Shown here in pieces: positions 25,075-33,866 of a DNA stretch of 42,113 nt. Both the position numbers and the translations under genes were made by a program. Each line of letters opens with the position of its first letter. The stretch's first letter is position 1. The notes beneath the pieces were generated by a model. The model worked only from the letters and a program-made list of their open reading frames with translations, ran no database searches and was not told where the DNA came from. The stretch comes from Myxococcota bacterium (GTDB taxonomy: Bacteria; Myxococcota; UBA727; JAHDBA01): NCBI GenBank assembly GCA_020630615.1, contig JAHDBA010000023.1, positions 1 to 42,113 on the forward strand, given 5' to 3'.

Positions 25075-27939
25075 ATGAGTCCGATGACAGGTTCAAGCGA
25101 GAAGGGCGCTAAGCTTCAAACACAAGGGAAAACGCTAACACTGATCGATGGCTCCGGTTATATCTTTCGCGCCTACTTCGCCGTTCGATCACTGAGTCGT
25201 TCGGATGGACTGCCCACGAATGCAGTCTATGGATTCTCGAACATGCTGCTCAAAACATTGCAGCAGCACCCGACAGATTATCTTGCGATTGCTTTTGATC
25301 GTAAGGGACCGACATTTCGAAATGAACTTTACGCTGACTATAAAGCCAATCGACCACCACCACCGGAAGATCTCGTTCCCCAGTTTGACTTGATTCAGCG
25401 TGCGGTCGAGGCTTTTGGTATTAAAAAAATATCGAAGATTGGTTATGAAGCGGACGACGTTCTCGGAACGCTGGCCAAACTTGGCGTAGAAGCAGGCATG
25501 AAGGTGAATATAATCACAGGTGACAAGGACCTTATGCAGCTCGTGACTCATGAAATTCATCTCATCGATGAAATGCGCTCTGCCAAGAAGGGTGGATCCT
25601 CGCGAATCGATCCACAGGGCGTTTTCGAAAAGATGGGGGTTGGCGCAGAGCATGTCATCGATCTTCTTGCGATGGCTGGGGACGCTTCAGACAATGTTCC
25701 AGGGGTAAAAGGGATTGGCCCAAAGAGTGCGGTCGCCCTTATCGAAGAGTTTGGGACCCTCGAGCAAATCTATGAAAACATCGATTTGATCAAGCGCGCA
25801 TCGTGGCAGAATAAACTTCGTGAGGGTGCAGAGCTTGCGAAACTCTCGAAAGACTTGGTAACCATCCGCACCGACGTCGATATTCGTGCCGATTGGAATG
25901 AATACAAATATGAAAGCGTTGACGCCCCCTCTCTTCGCACATTTTTCAGTGAGATGGAGTTCCGGCGACTTCAAAATCACCCCTTGATTAAGCTTGAAGG
26001 GGGAAGCGACAATTCTTCCGCTAGCGCAGCCAAGGGTACTCCCAACTCGATGCAGCTTGACGATAGCGTTGGCAAAACAAGCGGAGTGAGCACTCGTTCC
26101 GTTCGAGTGAATAGGGTTACGAGCGTGGACACGTGGCTTGAGGCACTTGAAGGTTTTGTTTCGAAGCATGAGAGTCCGTCTGAAAATGAAAATGAAAATG
26201 AAAATGAAAAAGACAATGACAAGGACGCTCTGCCTATTGTTGGAGTGGTACCCGGTTTTGGTCTTGCATGCGGTCTTGTGGACACGATTCAGGCAATTTC
26301 TTTTCAAGACATCAATTCAGTGGAGACGAAAGCAGTTGTAAACTTGAAAGAGAAATTGTCTTCGCATGTCCGAAAGGGAACATTGGGCGTACTCGCATTA
26401 AAACCACTGCTCGAAGCGAATATGTTTCGTGTGAATGCGGATGATTTTCAGGCATGCCAAGATGGAATGCGTCTATTTGATTTAATGGCTTACACTCTAG
26501 ACCCAGAGGCCTTCGGTGGAAGTTGGACCAAGTTCTTCAAAGCTTTTTGTGGGCGCGAGCGAAAAGCTCTTTCTGAAGTTGAGATCGACGCGCCATTTTT
26601 AGAGGAAGTATTCAAACACAAAAAAGCGAGGAGCGATGCTGCGGCTGCTCTGGCATCCATCAGCGACTTGTCGTGCTATGCACACCAGATACAAGGGAGA
26701 CTTTCCGAAAATGAGAAGCTGAGTGATTGGGTGTGTGAAGTTGAAATCCCTTCACTCTTTGTGATCGATGCGATGGAGTCCGCAGGAATCTCTTTAAATA
26801 CTGAAACGCTCGCAAGTTTTGGAGTCAGTCTCCGCGCGCGCTTGACTGCGATTGAGAGCAATGCCTATGAAGCTGCAGGAGAAACGTTCAATCTGCAAAG
26901 CCCTGCGCAACTTGGGGATATCCTTTTCAATCGACTTGGCTTGCCGGCACCCAAGAAGACGAAAACGGGTTATTCAACCGATGCGAGTGTCTTGGAGAAG
27001 TTGAAAGATGCGCATCCTTTGCCCGGGCTAATGCTTGAGCATCGGGTCCTTGCCAAACTCTTAAATACTTATGTTGATGCTCTCCCGAATGAAATCTCAA
27101 GTGAGAGTGGTCGAGTGCACACCAGCTTTCAACAAACCAAAACGGCGACGGGGCGCTTGTCATCGACCAAGCCCAACCTGCAGAACATTCCCATTCGCGG
27201 TGATGAGGGGCGCCGCATTCGCGAGTCTTTTGTTGCGAGTAAGGGGAACAAGCTGATCGCTTTGGATTACTCACAGATTGAGTTACGCATTTTGGCGCAC
27301 ATTACGGAGGACGCAACCTTATGTGAAACATTCGAGCGTGATGAAGATGTTCATACGCGCACGGCATCAGAGATTTTTGGTAAGTCACAAGAGAGCGTTT
27401 CGCGCGATGAACGTGGTGCAGCCAAAAGTATCAACTTTGGTTTAATGTATGGCATGGGGGCACATAAGCTCGCGGGCGAAATCGGTGTCACGCGTCGTGA
27501 GGCCAAAGAATATATTGAACGTTACTTCGCACGTTACCCGGGGATCCGCGCTTGGCAGTCACGGACCCTTGAAGCTGCAAAAATGGATGGGTTTGTGGAA
27601 ACAATGACCGGTCGTGTACGTTGGTTGCCCGGCCTAAGTTCAACACGTCGGATGGAGGTTGCGCATGGTGAGCGTCTTGCGATCAACACACCGATTCAAG
27701 GCTCTGCAGCGGATGTTGTGAAGCTTGCAATGATCAAGGTGGCCAGAGCATTGCGCACTGAGCTACCGGAGTGCTCTCTCTTGCTACAAGTTCATGATGA
27801 GTTGATCATTGAGGCTCCAGACGCGCAGGCACAAGCGTGTTTCGATTTATGCAAGGCCTCGATGATGGATGCGTATCCGCTTGCCGTCCCTCTCAAGGTT
27901 GACGGGGCTATCGGTGATCGTTGGGCGGATATCCATTAA
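25075..27939 (+). CDS. polA: DNA polymerase I
   Basis: 954 residues from the ATG at 25075 (GGAG at 25061-25064); an ATG at 25054 has no spaced site. N-terminal 5'-3' exonuclease (about 17-305: LIDGSGYIFRAYFA, GYEADDVLGTLA, ITGDKDLMQLV) removes RNA primers. The middle domain corresponds to the 3'-5' exonuclease but I do not see its D-x-E metal motif, so proofreading is probably lost. It also holds an acidic Glu-Asn insert (about 370-385). The polymerase domain has motif A ALDYSQIELR (about 729), motif B KSINFGLMYG (about 784) and motif C QVHDELIIEAP (about 905). It fills gaps in repair and lagging-strand synthesis. It is followed by an IS3 scar. Confidence 0.97.
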   Translation: MSPMTGSSEKGAKLQTQGKTLTLIDGSGYIFRAYFAVRSLSRSDGLPTNAVYGFSNMLLKTLQQHPTDYLAIAFDRKGPTFRNELYADYKANRPPPPEDLVPQFDLIQRAVEAFGIKKISKIGYEADDVLGTLAKLGVEAGMKVNIITGDKDLMQLVTHEIHLIDEMRSAKKGGSSRIDPQGVFEKMGVGAEHVIDLLAMAGDASDNVPGVKGIGPKSAVALIEEFGTLEQIYENIDLIKRASWQNKLREGAELAKLSKDLVTIRTDVDIRADWNEYKYESVDAPSLRTFFSEMEFRRLQNHPLIKLEGGSDNSSASAAKGTPNSMQLDDSVGKTSGVSTRSVRVNRVTSVDTWLEALEGFVSKHESPSENENENENEKDNDKDALPIVGVVPGFGLACGLVDTIQAISFQDINSVETKAVVNLKEKLSSHVRKGTLGVLALKPLLEANMFRVNADDFQACQDGMRLFDLMAYTLDPEAFGGSWTKFFKAFCGRERKALSEVEIDAPFLEEVFKHKKARSDAAAALASISDLSCYAHQIQGRLSENEKLSDWVCEVEIPSLFVIDAMESAGISLNTETLASFGVSLRARLTAIESNAYEAAGETFNLQSPAQLGDILFNRLGLPAPKKTKTGYSTDASVLEKLKDAHPLPGLMLEHRVLAKLLNTYVDALPNEISSESGRVHTSFQQTKTATGRLSSTKPNLQNIPIRGDEGRRIRESFVASKGNKLIALDYSQIELRILAHITEDATLCETFERDEDVHTRTASEIFGKSQESVSRDERGAAKSINFGLMYGMGAHKLAGEIGVTRREAKEYIERYFARYPGIRAWQSRTLEAAKMDGFVETMTGRVRWLPGLSSTRRMEVAHGERLAINTPIQGSAADVVKLAMIKVARALRTELPECSLLLQVHDELIIEAPDAQAQACFDLCKASMMDAYPLAVPLKVDGAIGDRWADIH
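26182..26211 (+). repeat. GAAAAT hexanucleotide microsatellite inside polA
   Basis: Four perfect GAAAAT units (26182-26205) and a fifth GAAAAA encode alternating Glu-Asn in the degenerate exonuclease region of DNA polymerase I. Unit number can vary without a frameshift since six is a multiple of three. Confidence 0.95.
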
Positions 27940-27948
27940 AAGGATTGA

Positions 27949-28083
27949 TACAGACAACCCGAAATCCAATGTTGGGACAATGCTATAATGGAGAACTTCT
28001 TTAACATACTGAAGAAAGAACGCGTTGACGTAATGCCTCTCATGACCAAGGTTCATGAAGCACGACATTACACAGTGGATTGA
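27949..28083 (+). mobile_element. decayed IS3-family transposase fragment
   Basis: Nine bases after the polA stop, a frame open from 27949 to a TGA at 28083 reads CWDNAMENFFNILKKERV followed by TKVHEARHYTVD. This is the conserved CWDNA..E.FF..LK.E core of IS3-family (rve) transposases near their third catalytic acid, with the usual EAR...D...I continuation. The stop interrupts it, and the neighbouring frame carries on with WIETE, the expected IE-type continuation, so a frameshift or stop broke it. The N-terminal two thirds and terminal inverted repeats are not found here. It is a scar, not an active element. Confidence 0.7.
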
Positions 28084-28236
28084 GACTGAGGATTGCGAAC
28101 CCTCGGTAGGGGCACGGGGCATGGGAGCGGCACCAGGGTCCTCCGGAGGCGTGAGCTTTGCAATTTTACAATATTCACGCCAAATTACAGAGCTCCAGAC
28201 TAGACAAAAGAAAACCTGAACTTATTCGAGGATATT
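28084..28236. other. noncoding stretch after the IS3 scar
   Basis: No coding frame can be supported. The stretch has a G-rich half (28103-28139) and a perfect palindrome CCTCCGGAGG (28140-28149), then AT-rich sequence and the ribosome binding site GAGGATATT for the next lipoprotein. I could not match it to a known riboswitch. It may be rest of the insertion element. Confidence 0.4.
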
Positions 28237-28704
28237 ATGAAGAGATACATTATTGTCTTTTTTAGTGGTGCACTTGGACTGGCAGCGTGCGGAAAGGCGC
28301 CACAGGTCGGTGATGAGTGTGAATATCGTTCTCTAGGCGAGAATGTTGTCGTAACATGCGAAAATGAGACAATGGATGATTTGAATGATGTTGCGCCAAG
28401 CCCTGCTCAGGACCACTTAACTCCTTCGGAATCTTGTACAAGCGATGCAGGACGCGTCCTTTTGCCGGATGGTTCATGTATGTACGATTGTGAAGAGGGA
28501 GATATGATGCTCCCTGATGACGCATATATGCCAGTGAGTCGAAGCTGTAACTGTATTCGGACCGGTCCAGAGGGAGCGTCCTATCTTGAACTTATTACGG
28601 TGAGTGTTCAGCAAACGAGGTACAAAGAATCGAGTGAGCCTGGAGGCATCTGCCTCGTTGTCCCTGCTGATGTACTGAGCTGTGATGAACTCTGTGGTTC
28701 ATAG
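28237..28704 (+). CDS. small Cys-rich lipoprotein, unknown function
   Basis: 155 residues; the ATG follows GAGGATATT at good spacing. A short basic start and hydrophobic core end in the lipobox GLAAC, giving a lipoprotein. The mature protein has about ten cysteines (CEYRSLGENVVVTCENET, GSCMYDCEEGD, SCNCIRTG, SCDELCGS), likely disulphide-bonded. Short Cys clusters of this style recur in the lipoprotein genes at the start of the window, but I see no clear homology. A stem-loop follows the stop codon. Confidence 0.75.
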   Translation: MKRYIIVFFSGALGLAACGKAPQVGDECEYRSLGENVVVTCENETMDDLNDVAPSPAQDHLTPSESCTSDAGRVLLPDGSCMYDCEEGDMMLPDDAYMPVSRSCNCIRTGPEGASYLELITVSVQQTRYKESSEPGGICLVVPADVLSCDELCGS

Positions 28705-28705
28705 A

Positions 28706-28735
28706 CGCAGTGAGCAATTGTGTTGCTTGTCTGCG
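28706..28735 (+). terminator. possible terminator hairpin
   Basis: CGCAG-TG-AGCAA pairs with TTGCT-TGT-CTGCG around a TTGTG loop, directly behind the lipoprotein stop. The T-rich stretch (TTTTGTTT) begins only about 9 bases later, so intrinsic termination would be weak. Confidence 0.4.
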
Positions 28736-28851
28736 GGTAGATTTTGTTTACGTGATTGATGAAGCGTCAGAGTGCGGGCATTTCTTGGTGGCTTTTAGAA
28801 TCATCGTAAAGGACTAGCCGAAATACGAAGCCAAAGCCGCGCTCGGTCATT

Positions 28852-28857
28852 ATAATC
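28852..28857 (+). promoter_or_regulatory. possible -10 box before the methyltransferase gene
   Basis: TATAAT stands 24 bases before the start codon at 28882. No good -35 hexamer lies 16-18 bases upstream, so this is a weak prediction. Confidence 0.25.
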
Positions 28858-28881
28858 GAAAGGTTTGAGAAGTACACCCAG

Positions 28882-30141
28882 ATGAAAAACCTCAACAAAC
28901 CAATTGCATGTTATGTCTCAGCGAGAACCCGTTCACGACTTTTCAAAGAGGTTGACGGCCTCAAGGCATCGCCATGGGTCTTTCAGAGTGAAGTCCTAAA
29001 GCTTCGGGGTGATGAAGATTGTGGACGTGTTGCAGTTTTGTATGATCACAAGAATCGGCAAATTGGTGTCGGCCTTTATGATCCGTACTCAGCGATTACA
29101 ATTCGTCTGCTCGCGGTCAACGAACGCTTCGCCTTCAATGAGAGAAGTCTGTTGGACCGTCTTGAAAGTGCATTGCAAATTCGAACTTGCATAATCGACA
29201 GTGAAAAGACAAATGCGTACCGAGTCGTGCATGGTGAGGAAGACTTTTTACCAGGCTTGGTCATCGACCGTTATGCAGACGATATCGTAGTCAAACTCTA
29301 TTCTCTTGTCTGGGCGCCCTACTTAAAAGTAATTCTCGCGTTTGTGCAAAAGGAACTTCAATGCACCCGGGTGCGATTACGCCTTGCTCGACTAATTGTT
29401 GATGATGCGCGGCGAGCCTTTCAGCTTGAAGATGGGGCAATTTTGTTCGGCGATAGTGTCGAAGATGAAGTTGAATACCGTGAAGATGGGGTGCGCTATT
29501 TGGCCAATTTGCGGCGAGGTCAAAAGACAGGCGCATTCCTTGATCAGCGTGACAATCGTAAGCGTGTGCAAACACGTTCAAGAGGAAAACGCGTTCTTAA
29601 TGTCTTCGCATACACCGGTGGGTTTAGTGTTTCAGCTGCAATGGGTGGTGCGCAACACGTGGTCAGTGTCGATCAAAGTCAACCTGCATTGGATATCGCC
29701 ACGCGAATATTTGCGCTGAACAAAAACGTACTCGAAGAAGAATGTAGCCATGAAACACGTTGCGGAGATGCTTTTGAACTGATGGAGCAAGCAGCACGCG
29801 CGTCTGAACACTACGATATGGTCATTGTTGATCCACCCTCATTCGCGCGATCCAATGAGCACCTGGAAAATGCGTATGAAGCGTACAAAGGTTTGGCAAG
29901 ACTCGCGTTACCCTTAGTACGAAATGGTGGGGAGTTCGTGTTTGCGTCATGCACGAACCGAATATCAAGGATGCAACTTGGAAACTTCGCACATCATGTC
30001 GCACATGAAGAGGGCTATCGCCTTCAAGAACTTGAATCGTATGGTCACGCCGTCGACCACCCTATTACGACACAAAGCGGTTCCTATTTGAAGTGTATTT
30101 TCTTTCAAGTCGATGCATCGGACAGAAAGAGCGCCTCATGA
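28882..30141 (+). CDS. RlmI-like class I rRNA methyltransferase
   Basis: 419 residues. The N-terminal 80 or so form a PUA-type RNA-binding domain (SPWVFQSEVL, GLYDPYSAITIRLL). A SAM-binding Rossmann fold follows: VLNVFAYTGGFSVSAAMGGA (about 239-258) is motif I, DPPSFARS (about 316-323) is motif IV, and FASCTNR (about 353-359) carries the Cys expected of RlmI-type 5-methylcytosine enzymes. RlmI methylates C1962 of 23S rRNA in E. coli; position here is inferred. The N terminus is somewhat longer than the family average. It lies just upstream of the rel cluster, in the same orientation. Confidence 0.85.
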   Translation: MKNLNKPIACYVSARTRSRLFKEVDGLKASPWVFQSEVLKLRGDEDCGRVAVLYDHKNRQIGVGLYDPYSAITIRLLAVNERFAFNERSLLDRLESALQIRTCIIDSEKTNAYRVVHGEEDFLPGLVIDRYADDIVVKLYSLVWAPYLKVILAFVQKELQCTRVRLRLARLIVDDARRAFQLEDGAILFGDSVEDEVEYREDGVRYLANLRRGQKTGAFLDQRDNRKRVQTRSRGKRVLNVFAYTGGFSVSAAMGGAQHVVSVDQSQPALDIATRIFALNKNVLEEECSHETRCGDAFELMEQAARASEHYDMVIVDPPSFARSNEHLENAYEAYKGLARLALPLVRNGGEFVFASCTNRISRMQLGNFAHHVAHEEGYRLQELESYGHAVDHPITTQSGSYLKCIFFQVDASDRKSAS

Positions 30142-30217
30142 GCGCCGATATGCGTCTCGTCCAACTAATCTCGGTCAAAACCGTGACCTGAGCCCCTCGA
30201 TTGTTTAACCTGATCCT

Positions 30218-32428
30218 ATGGCAATTTCTCTGCATGGTGATGCGATCAACACCGACCGACTCAAAGCGGCGCTTTCAAGCTACCACCCGAACCCAGACAT
30301 GGACTTGGTCGATCGCGCATTCGAGTACGCTGATGAGCATCATCGAGAACAGTTTCGTAAAAGTGGAGAACCCTACATCACGCACCCCTTAGCGGTTGCG
30401 GAGATTTTAGCCGAGCTGAAATTGGACGAAGCCTCAATTTGTACTGGGCTGCTTCACGATACAGTGGAAGACACGGATGCGACAACCGAAGAACTCGCAA
30501 CGATTTTCGGCACTGACGTGTCTTTACTGGTGGATGGTGTAACGAAGCTTGCGCAGATTGAGTTTTCCACACGTGAAGAAAAAATGGCGGAGAACTTTCG
30601 CAAGATGTTGGTCGCGATGGCCAAAGACATCCGTGTGCTTCTGGTCAAACTCGCGGACCGCTTGCATAACATGCGAACCATGGCGTCGATGCGCGAAGAT
30701 AAGCAGCTTCGTATCGCCAGTGAAACTCTTGACATTTATGCTCCGCTTGCGAACCGACTTGGTATTGGCTGGCTCAAAATGGAGCTCGAAGACTTAAGTT
30801 TTCGTTACAAAGAGCCGGAAGCATACCGACACCTCGCCGATAAACTTGGGCAGACGCGTTCGGAAAGGGAAGGCTTCATCGAATCGGTTACCGAGCGGCT
30901 GCAGAGAGAGCTGAGCGAACGGGGTGTTGAAAACTTTACGGTTTCGGGGCGCCCGAAACACTTTTTCTCAATTTACAAGAAGATGGTTGCCAAGAAGATT
31001 CCTTTTGAGGAGGTTCACGACCTCATCGCTTTTCGTATCATCACAGATTCGGTACGGAGCTGTTACGAAATTTTCGGTTACATTCACGAAATTTGGCGAC
31101 CGGTGATGCGTCGCGTGAAAGACTACATTGGCATGCCGAAACCGAACGGGTACCGCAGTTTGCACACGACTGTGATAGGGCCTCAAGCGCATCGGATCGA
31201 AATCCAAATACGAACCGACTTTATGCATCATGTTGCAGAAGACGGGATTGCTGCGCATTGGAAGTACAAGGAGAGCGGCGGTTCAACGGAGCGTGCAGAA
31301 GTGGACGGCGAAGGCTTTGCATGGTTGCGCCAATTGATGGATTGGCAGCGCGAGCTTGAAGACCCCACAGACTTTTTGGACTCTGTACGTTTCGATCTTT
31401 TTGTCGACGAGGTCTTTGTCTTTACTCCGAACGGAGATGTGTTTGAATTGCCCCGTGGCGCAACACCGATCGATTTCGCGTTTTCGATCCATTCCGATGT
31501 GGGGATGCGTTGTTCGGGCGCAAAAGTGAATGGTCGTATTGTGCCACTACGCTATCGTTTTAAGAGTGGCGACACTTGTGAAATAATTACGAGTAAGAAC
31601 CAAAAGCCCAACAAGGCTTGGCTTGAATTTGTGAAATCCAGTAAGGCGCGAACGAAAATCCGTGCCTACTTGCGAAAAGTTGAACGTGAACGTTCACGCG
31701 AAATTGGTCTCGAACTGGTCGACCGAGAAATGCGCCGCTTTGGTTTGTCCTTACAGAAAACACTGAAAGACGTCGGGACACTTGCTGCACAATTCAAAGA
31801 AGGAAAGTACCCAAGCGATGATGACGTTCTCAGCGCGGTGGGCTATGGACGACTCAACCCACAACAGGTTGTTGAAGGCTTAATCCCTGAGGAGGCAAGA
31901 GCTCAGTCCAACGAAAGGTCCACCGAAACCACCAAAGAATCTGGAACGCTAAACAAAATATTTGAGAATGTTTCAAAACGTTCAACTTCTGCGGTGAAGC
32001 TTGAAGGTATTGAAAATATACTGGTTCATTATGCACGCTGTTGTTCGCCGATTAAAGGAGACGATATCGTAGGTTTTGTGAGTCGTGGTCGAGGACTTGT
32101 CGTTCACCGCTCCGATTGTGACCGTGTGCTTACGCTTGAGCCCGAGCGACGAATTCATGTGACTTGGGATGCTGAGACAGACGTGCAAAACGCTGTCACG
32201 TTGCGTGTGATTACCAGCGATCGCCCTGGGATGCTCTCAGACTTAACGGGGGCATTCTCGAAAAACGGAGTCAATATTCAACAAGCGGATTGCCGTGTTC
32301 TAAAAGAGGGGCATGCCGTCAATACCTTTGTATGCGGGATACGCAATACGGCTCAAGTGCGCCAGTTGGAGAAGGCTCTACTCGGGATTGATGGTGTCTT
32401 CGAGGTGCGAAGGGAAGGGCGGGCGTAA
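30218..32428 (+). CDS. bifunctional (p)ppGpp synthetase/hydrolase, RelA/SpoT family
   Basis: 736 residues, full length. The N-terminal HD hydrolase domain has the metal-binding HDxxED pattern (LLHDTVEDT, about 79). The synthetase domain (about 235-350) includes FSIYKKM and RVKDYIGMPKPNGYRSLHTTV. The RxKD motif here (RVKD, about 298) marks bifunctional Rel/SpoT enzymes rather than monofunctional RelA (ExDD). TGS (about 390-450), the Cys-containing zinc-finger region (HYARCCSP, about 603-610; VVHRSDC) and a C-terminal ACT domain follow. It makes and breaks ppGpp when aminoacyl-tRNA runs short. RidA follows after 60 bases, then the glycyl-tRNA synthetase genes, a fitting neighbourhood. Confidence 0.95.
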   Translation: MAISLHGDAINTDRLKAALSSYHPNPDMDLVDRAFEYADEHHREQFRKSGEPYITHPLAVAEILAELKLDEASICTGLLHDTVEDTDATTEELATIFGTDVSLLVDGVTKLAQIEFSTREEKMAENFRKMLVAMAKDIRVLLVKLADRLHNMRTMASMREDKQLRIASETLDIYAPLANRLGIGWLKMELEDLSFRYKEPEAYRHLADKLGQTRSEREGFIESVTERLQRELSERGVENFTVSGRPKHFFSIYKKMVAKKIPFEEVHDLIAFRIITDSVRSCYEIFGYIHEIWRPVMRRVKDYIGMPKPNGYRSLHTTVIGPQAHRIEIQIRTDFMHHVAEDGIAAHWKYKESGGSTERAEVDGEGFAWLRQLMDWQRELEDPTDFLDSVRFDLFVDEVFVFTPNGDVFELPRGATPIDFAFSIHSDVGMRCSGAKVNGRIVPLRYRFKSGDTCEIITSKNQKPNKAWLEFVKSSKARTKIRAYLRKVERERSREIGLELVDREMRRFGLSLQKTLKDVGTLAAQFKEGKYPSDDDVLSAVGYGRLNPQQVVEGLIPEEARAQSNERSTETTKESGTLNKIFENVSKRSTSAVKLEGIENILVHYARCCSPIKGDDIVGFVSRGRGLVVHRSDCDRVLTLEPERRIHVTWDAETDVQNAVTLRVITSDRPGMLSDLTGAFSKNGVNIQQADCRVLKEGHAVNTFVCGIRNTAQVRQLEKALLGIDGVFEVRREGRA

Positions 32429-32488
32429 AGGCCTATTGTTTTGCGAGACGCGATGAGGCAAGTGACTTTCTATAAGGAAGGTGCCACC

Positions 32489-32887
32489 ATGTCAAAAAGC
32501 GTTGTGTCAACAGAGAAGGCCCCAGCTGCGATTGGCCCCTACAGCCAAGCGGTTAAATGTTCAGGGAAGATGGTGTTTTGTAGCGGTCAGGTTCCTATCG
32601 ACCCTTCGACTCAGGAACTCTTGGACTCGAATGATGTCAGCGAACAAACAGAACTCGTTCTCAAAAACCTCAGTGCAGTGCTTGGTGCATCGGAATGTTC
32701 GATGAATGACGTTGTTCGAACGACCATCTTTTTGAAGGACCTTTCGGACTTCAATGCAGTGAATGCGGTGTATGCAAAGTTTTTTCAGGAACCTTTTCCG
32801 GCACGAGCGTGTGTTGAGGTCGCGCGTCTGCCCAAAGATGTCCTCGTTGAAATCGATGCCATAGCGGTTCAAAGTGAGTCGCGTTGA
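32489..32887 (+). CDS. ridA: RidA-family enamine/imine deaminase
   Basis: 132 residues from the ATG at 32489, set by AGGAAGG upstream; earlier in-frame ATGs lie in the rel trailer. The sequence is a full RidA (YjgF/YER057c/UK114) protein: [14 protein letters not shown] at the N terminus, [10 protein letters not shown], then [23 protein letters not shown] holding the catalytic Arg and conserved Glu. RidA hydrolyses reactive enamines and imines made by PLP enzymes such as threonine dehydratase. It lies directly between rel and glyQ; glyQ starts 7 bases after its stop. Confidence 0.95.
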   Translation: MSKSVVSTEKAPAAIGPYSQAVKCSGKMVFCSGQVPIDPSTQELLDSNDVSEQTELVLKNLSAVLGASECSMNDVVRTTIFLKDLSDFNAVNAVYAKFFQEPFPARACVEVARLPKDVLVEIDAIAVQSESR

Positions 32888-32894
32888 GGTTGTT

Positions 32895-33800
32895 ATGAAT
32901 GCTTTAACCTTTCAAGAAGTGATCATCCGCCTTCAAAAGTTCTGGTCGGACTATGGTTGCATTGTTGTTCAACCGACGGACGTGGAAGTCGGTGCGGGCA
33001 CACTCAACAAAAACACATTTTTGCGTGTTCTCGATGAGAAACCCTGGAATGTCGCCTATGTAGAGCCCTGTAGGCGGCCCACCGACGGGCGATTTGGCGA
33101 AAACCCGAATAGGCTTCAGCACTACTATCAGTATCAAGTGATTTTGCAGCCCGCGCCGGAAAATGTTCAAGACCTTTACTTGGATTCGCTTCGTGCGATT
33201 GGGATGGACCCACAAGAGTTCGATGTGCGTTTCGTGGAAGATGACTGGGAGCATCCTGCTTTGGGTGCAGCCGGACTTGGTTGGGAGGTCTGGGCGCGCG
33301 GGATGGAAGTCACGCAGTTTACATATTTTCAGCAATGTGGAGGAATGGACTTACCCTTGGTTGCGAGTGAGCTAACCTATGGCTTGGAACGTCTCGCCAT
33401 GTATCTGCAAAACGTAGACAGCGTGTACGACCTGGTATGGACAAAGTACCCTGACGGTTCTCTCGTCTATTACCGGGACGTTCACCATCAGGATGAAGTG
33501 GAATGGTCGCATCATAATTTCAACCTCGCAAATGTGGAGATGCTTGAGCGAAGTTTTAACGATTGCGAAGCACAGGCGTTGGCACTGCTCGAGTCAGGTT
33601 ATGTTCTCCCTGCCTATGACTACGTGCTAAAGTGCAGTCATGCCTTCAACGTGATGGATGCACGGGGGGCTGTCGGGACAACTGCGAGAGCGGCATATCT
33701 TGGTCGTGTTCGAAAAATGGCACGAGGGTGCGCCGAGCTTTACGTTTCTCAAGGACACGCCGGCGAGGCAGTAGAAAACGACTCAACGACAATCGAATAG
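32895..33800 (+). CDS. glyQ: glycyl-tRNA synthetase alpha subunit
   Basis: 301 residues from the ATG at 32895; a GTG at 32874 would overlap ridA and is not needed. Start [17 protein letters not shown] and the block [29 protein letters not shown] are typical of the alpha subunit of the bacterial alpha2beta2 enzyme, which carries the class II catalytic core that activates glycine. Only 7 bases separate it from ridA, so translation is probably coupled. The beta-subunit gene follows, but not directly: one exported-protein gene is inserted. Confidence 0.97.
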   Translation: MNALTFQEVIIRLQKFWSDYGCIVVQPTDVEVGAGTLNKNTFLRVLDEKPWNVAYVEPCRRPTDGRFGENPNRLQHYYQYQVILQPAPENVQDLYLDSLRAIGMDPQEFDVRFVEDDWEHPALGAAGLGWEVWARGMEVTQFTYFQQCGGMDLPLVASELTYGLERLAMYLQNVDSVYDLVWTKYPDGSLVYYRDVHHQDEVEWSHHNFNLANVEMLERSFNDCEAQALALLESGYVLPAYDYVLKCSHAFNVMDARGAVGTTARAAYLGRVRKMARGCAELYVSQGHAGEAVENDSTTIE

Positions 33801-33866
33801 GCTCCCGCAACTCTAAAAAACACGATTGAGTTACCAGATGAACGAACGAAGAGAGAACGACCGAAA

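Noticed and set aside
27981..27989. TGCTATAAT as an extended -10 promoter
   Set aside because: It falls within the codons for the conserved DNAM of the transposase remnant, so its match is most simply explained by that coding sequence; no -35 is seen.
28081..28160. c-di-GMP (GEMM) riboswitch
   Set aside because: CCTCCGG and G-runs recall it on first look, but the conserved GEMM core and second hairpin are absent.
30165..30190. Hairpin GGTCA-AAACCG-TGACC behind the methyltransferase gene
   Set aside because: Only 5 base pairs and no T-run, so not called a terminator.
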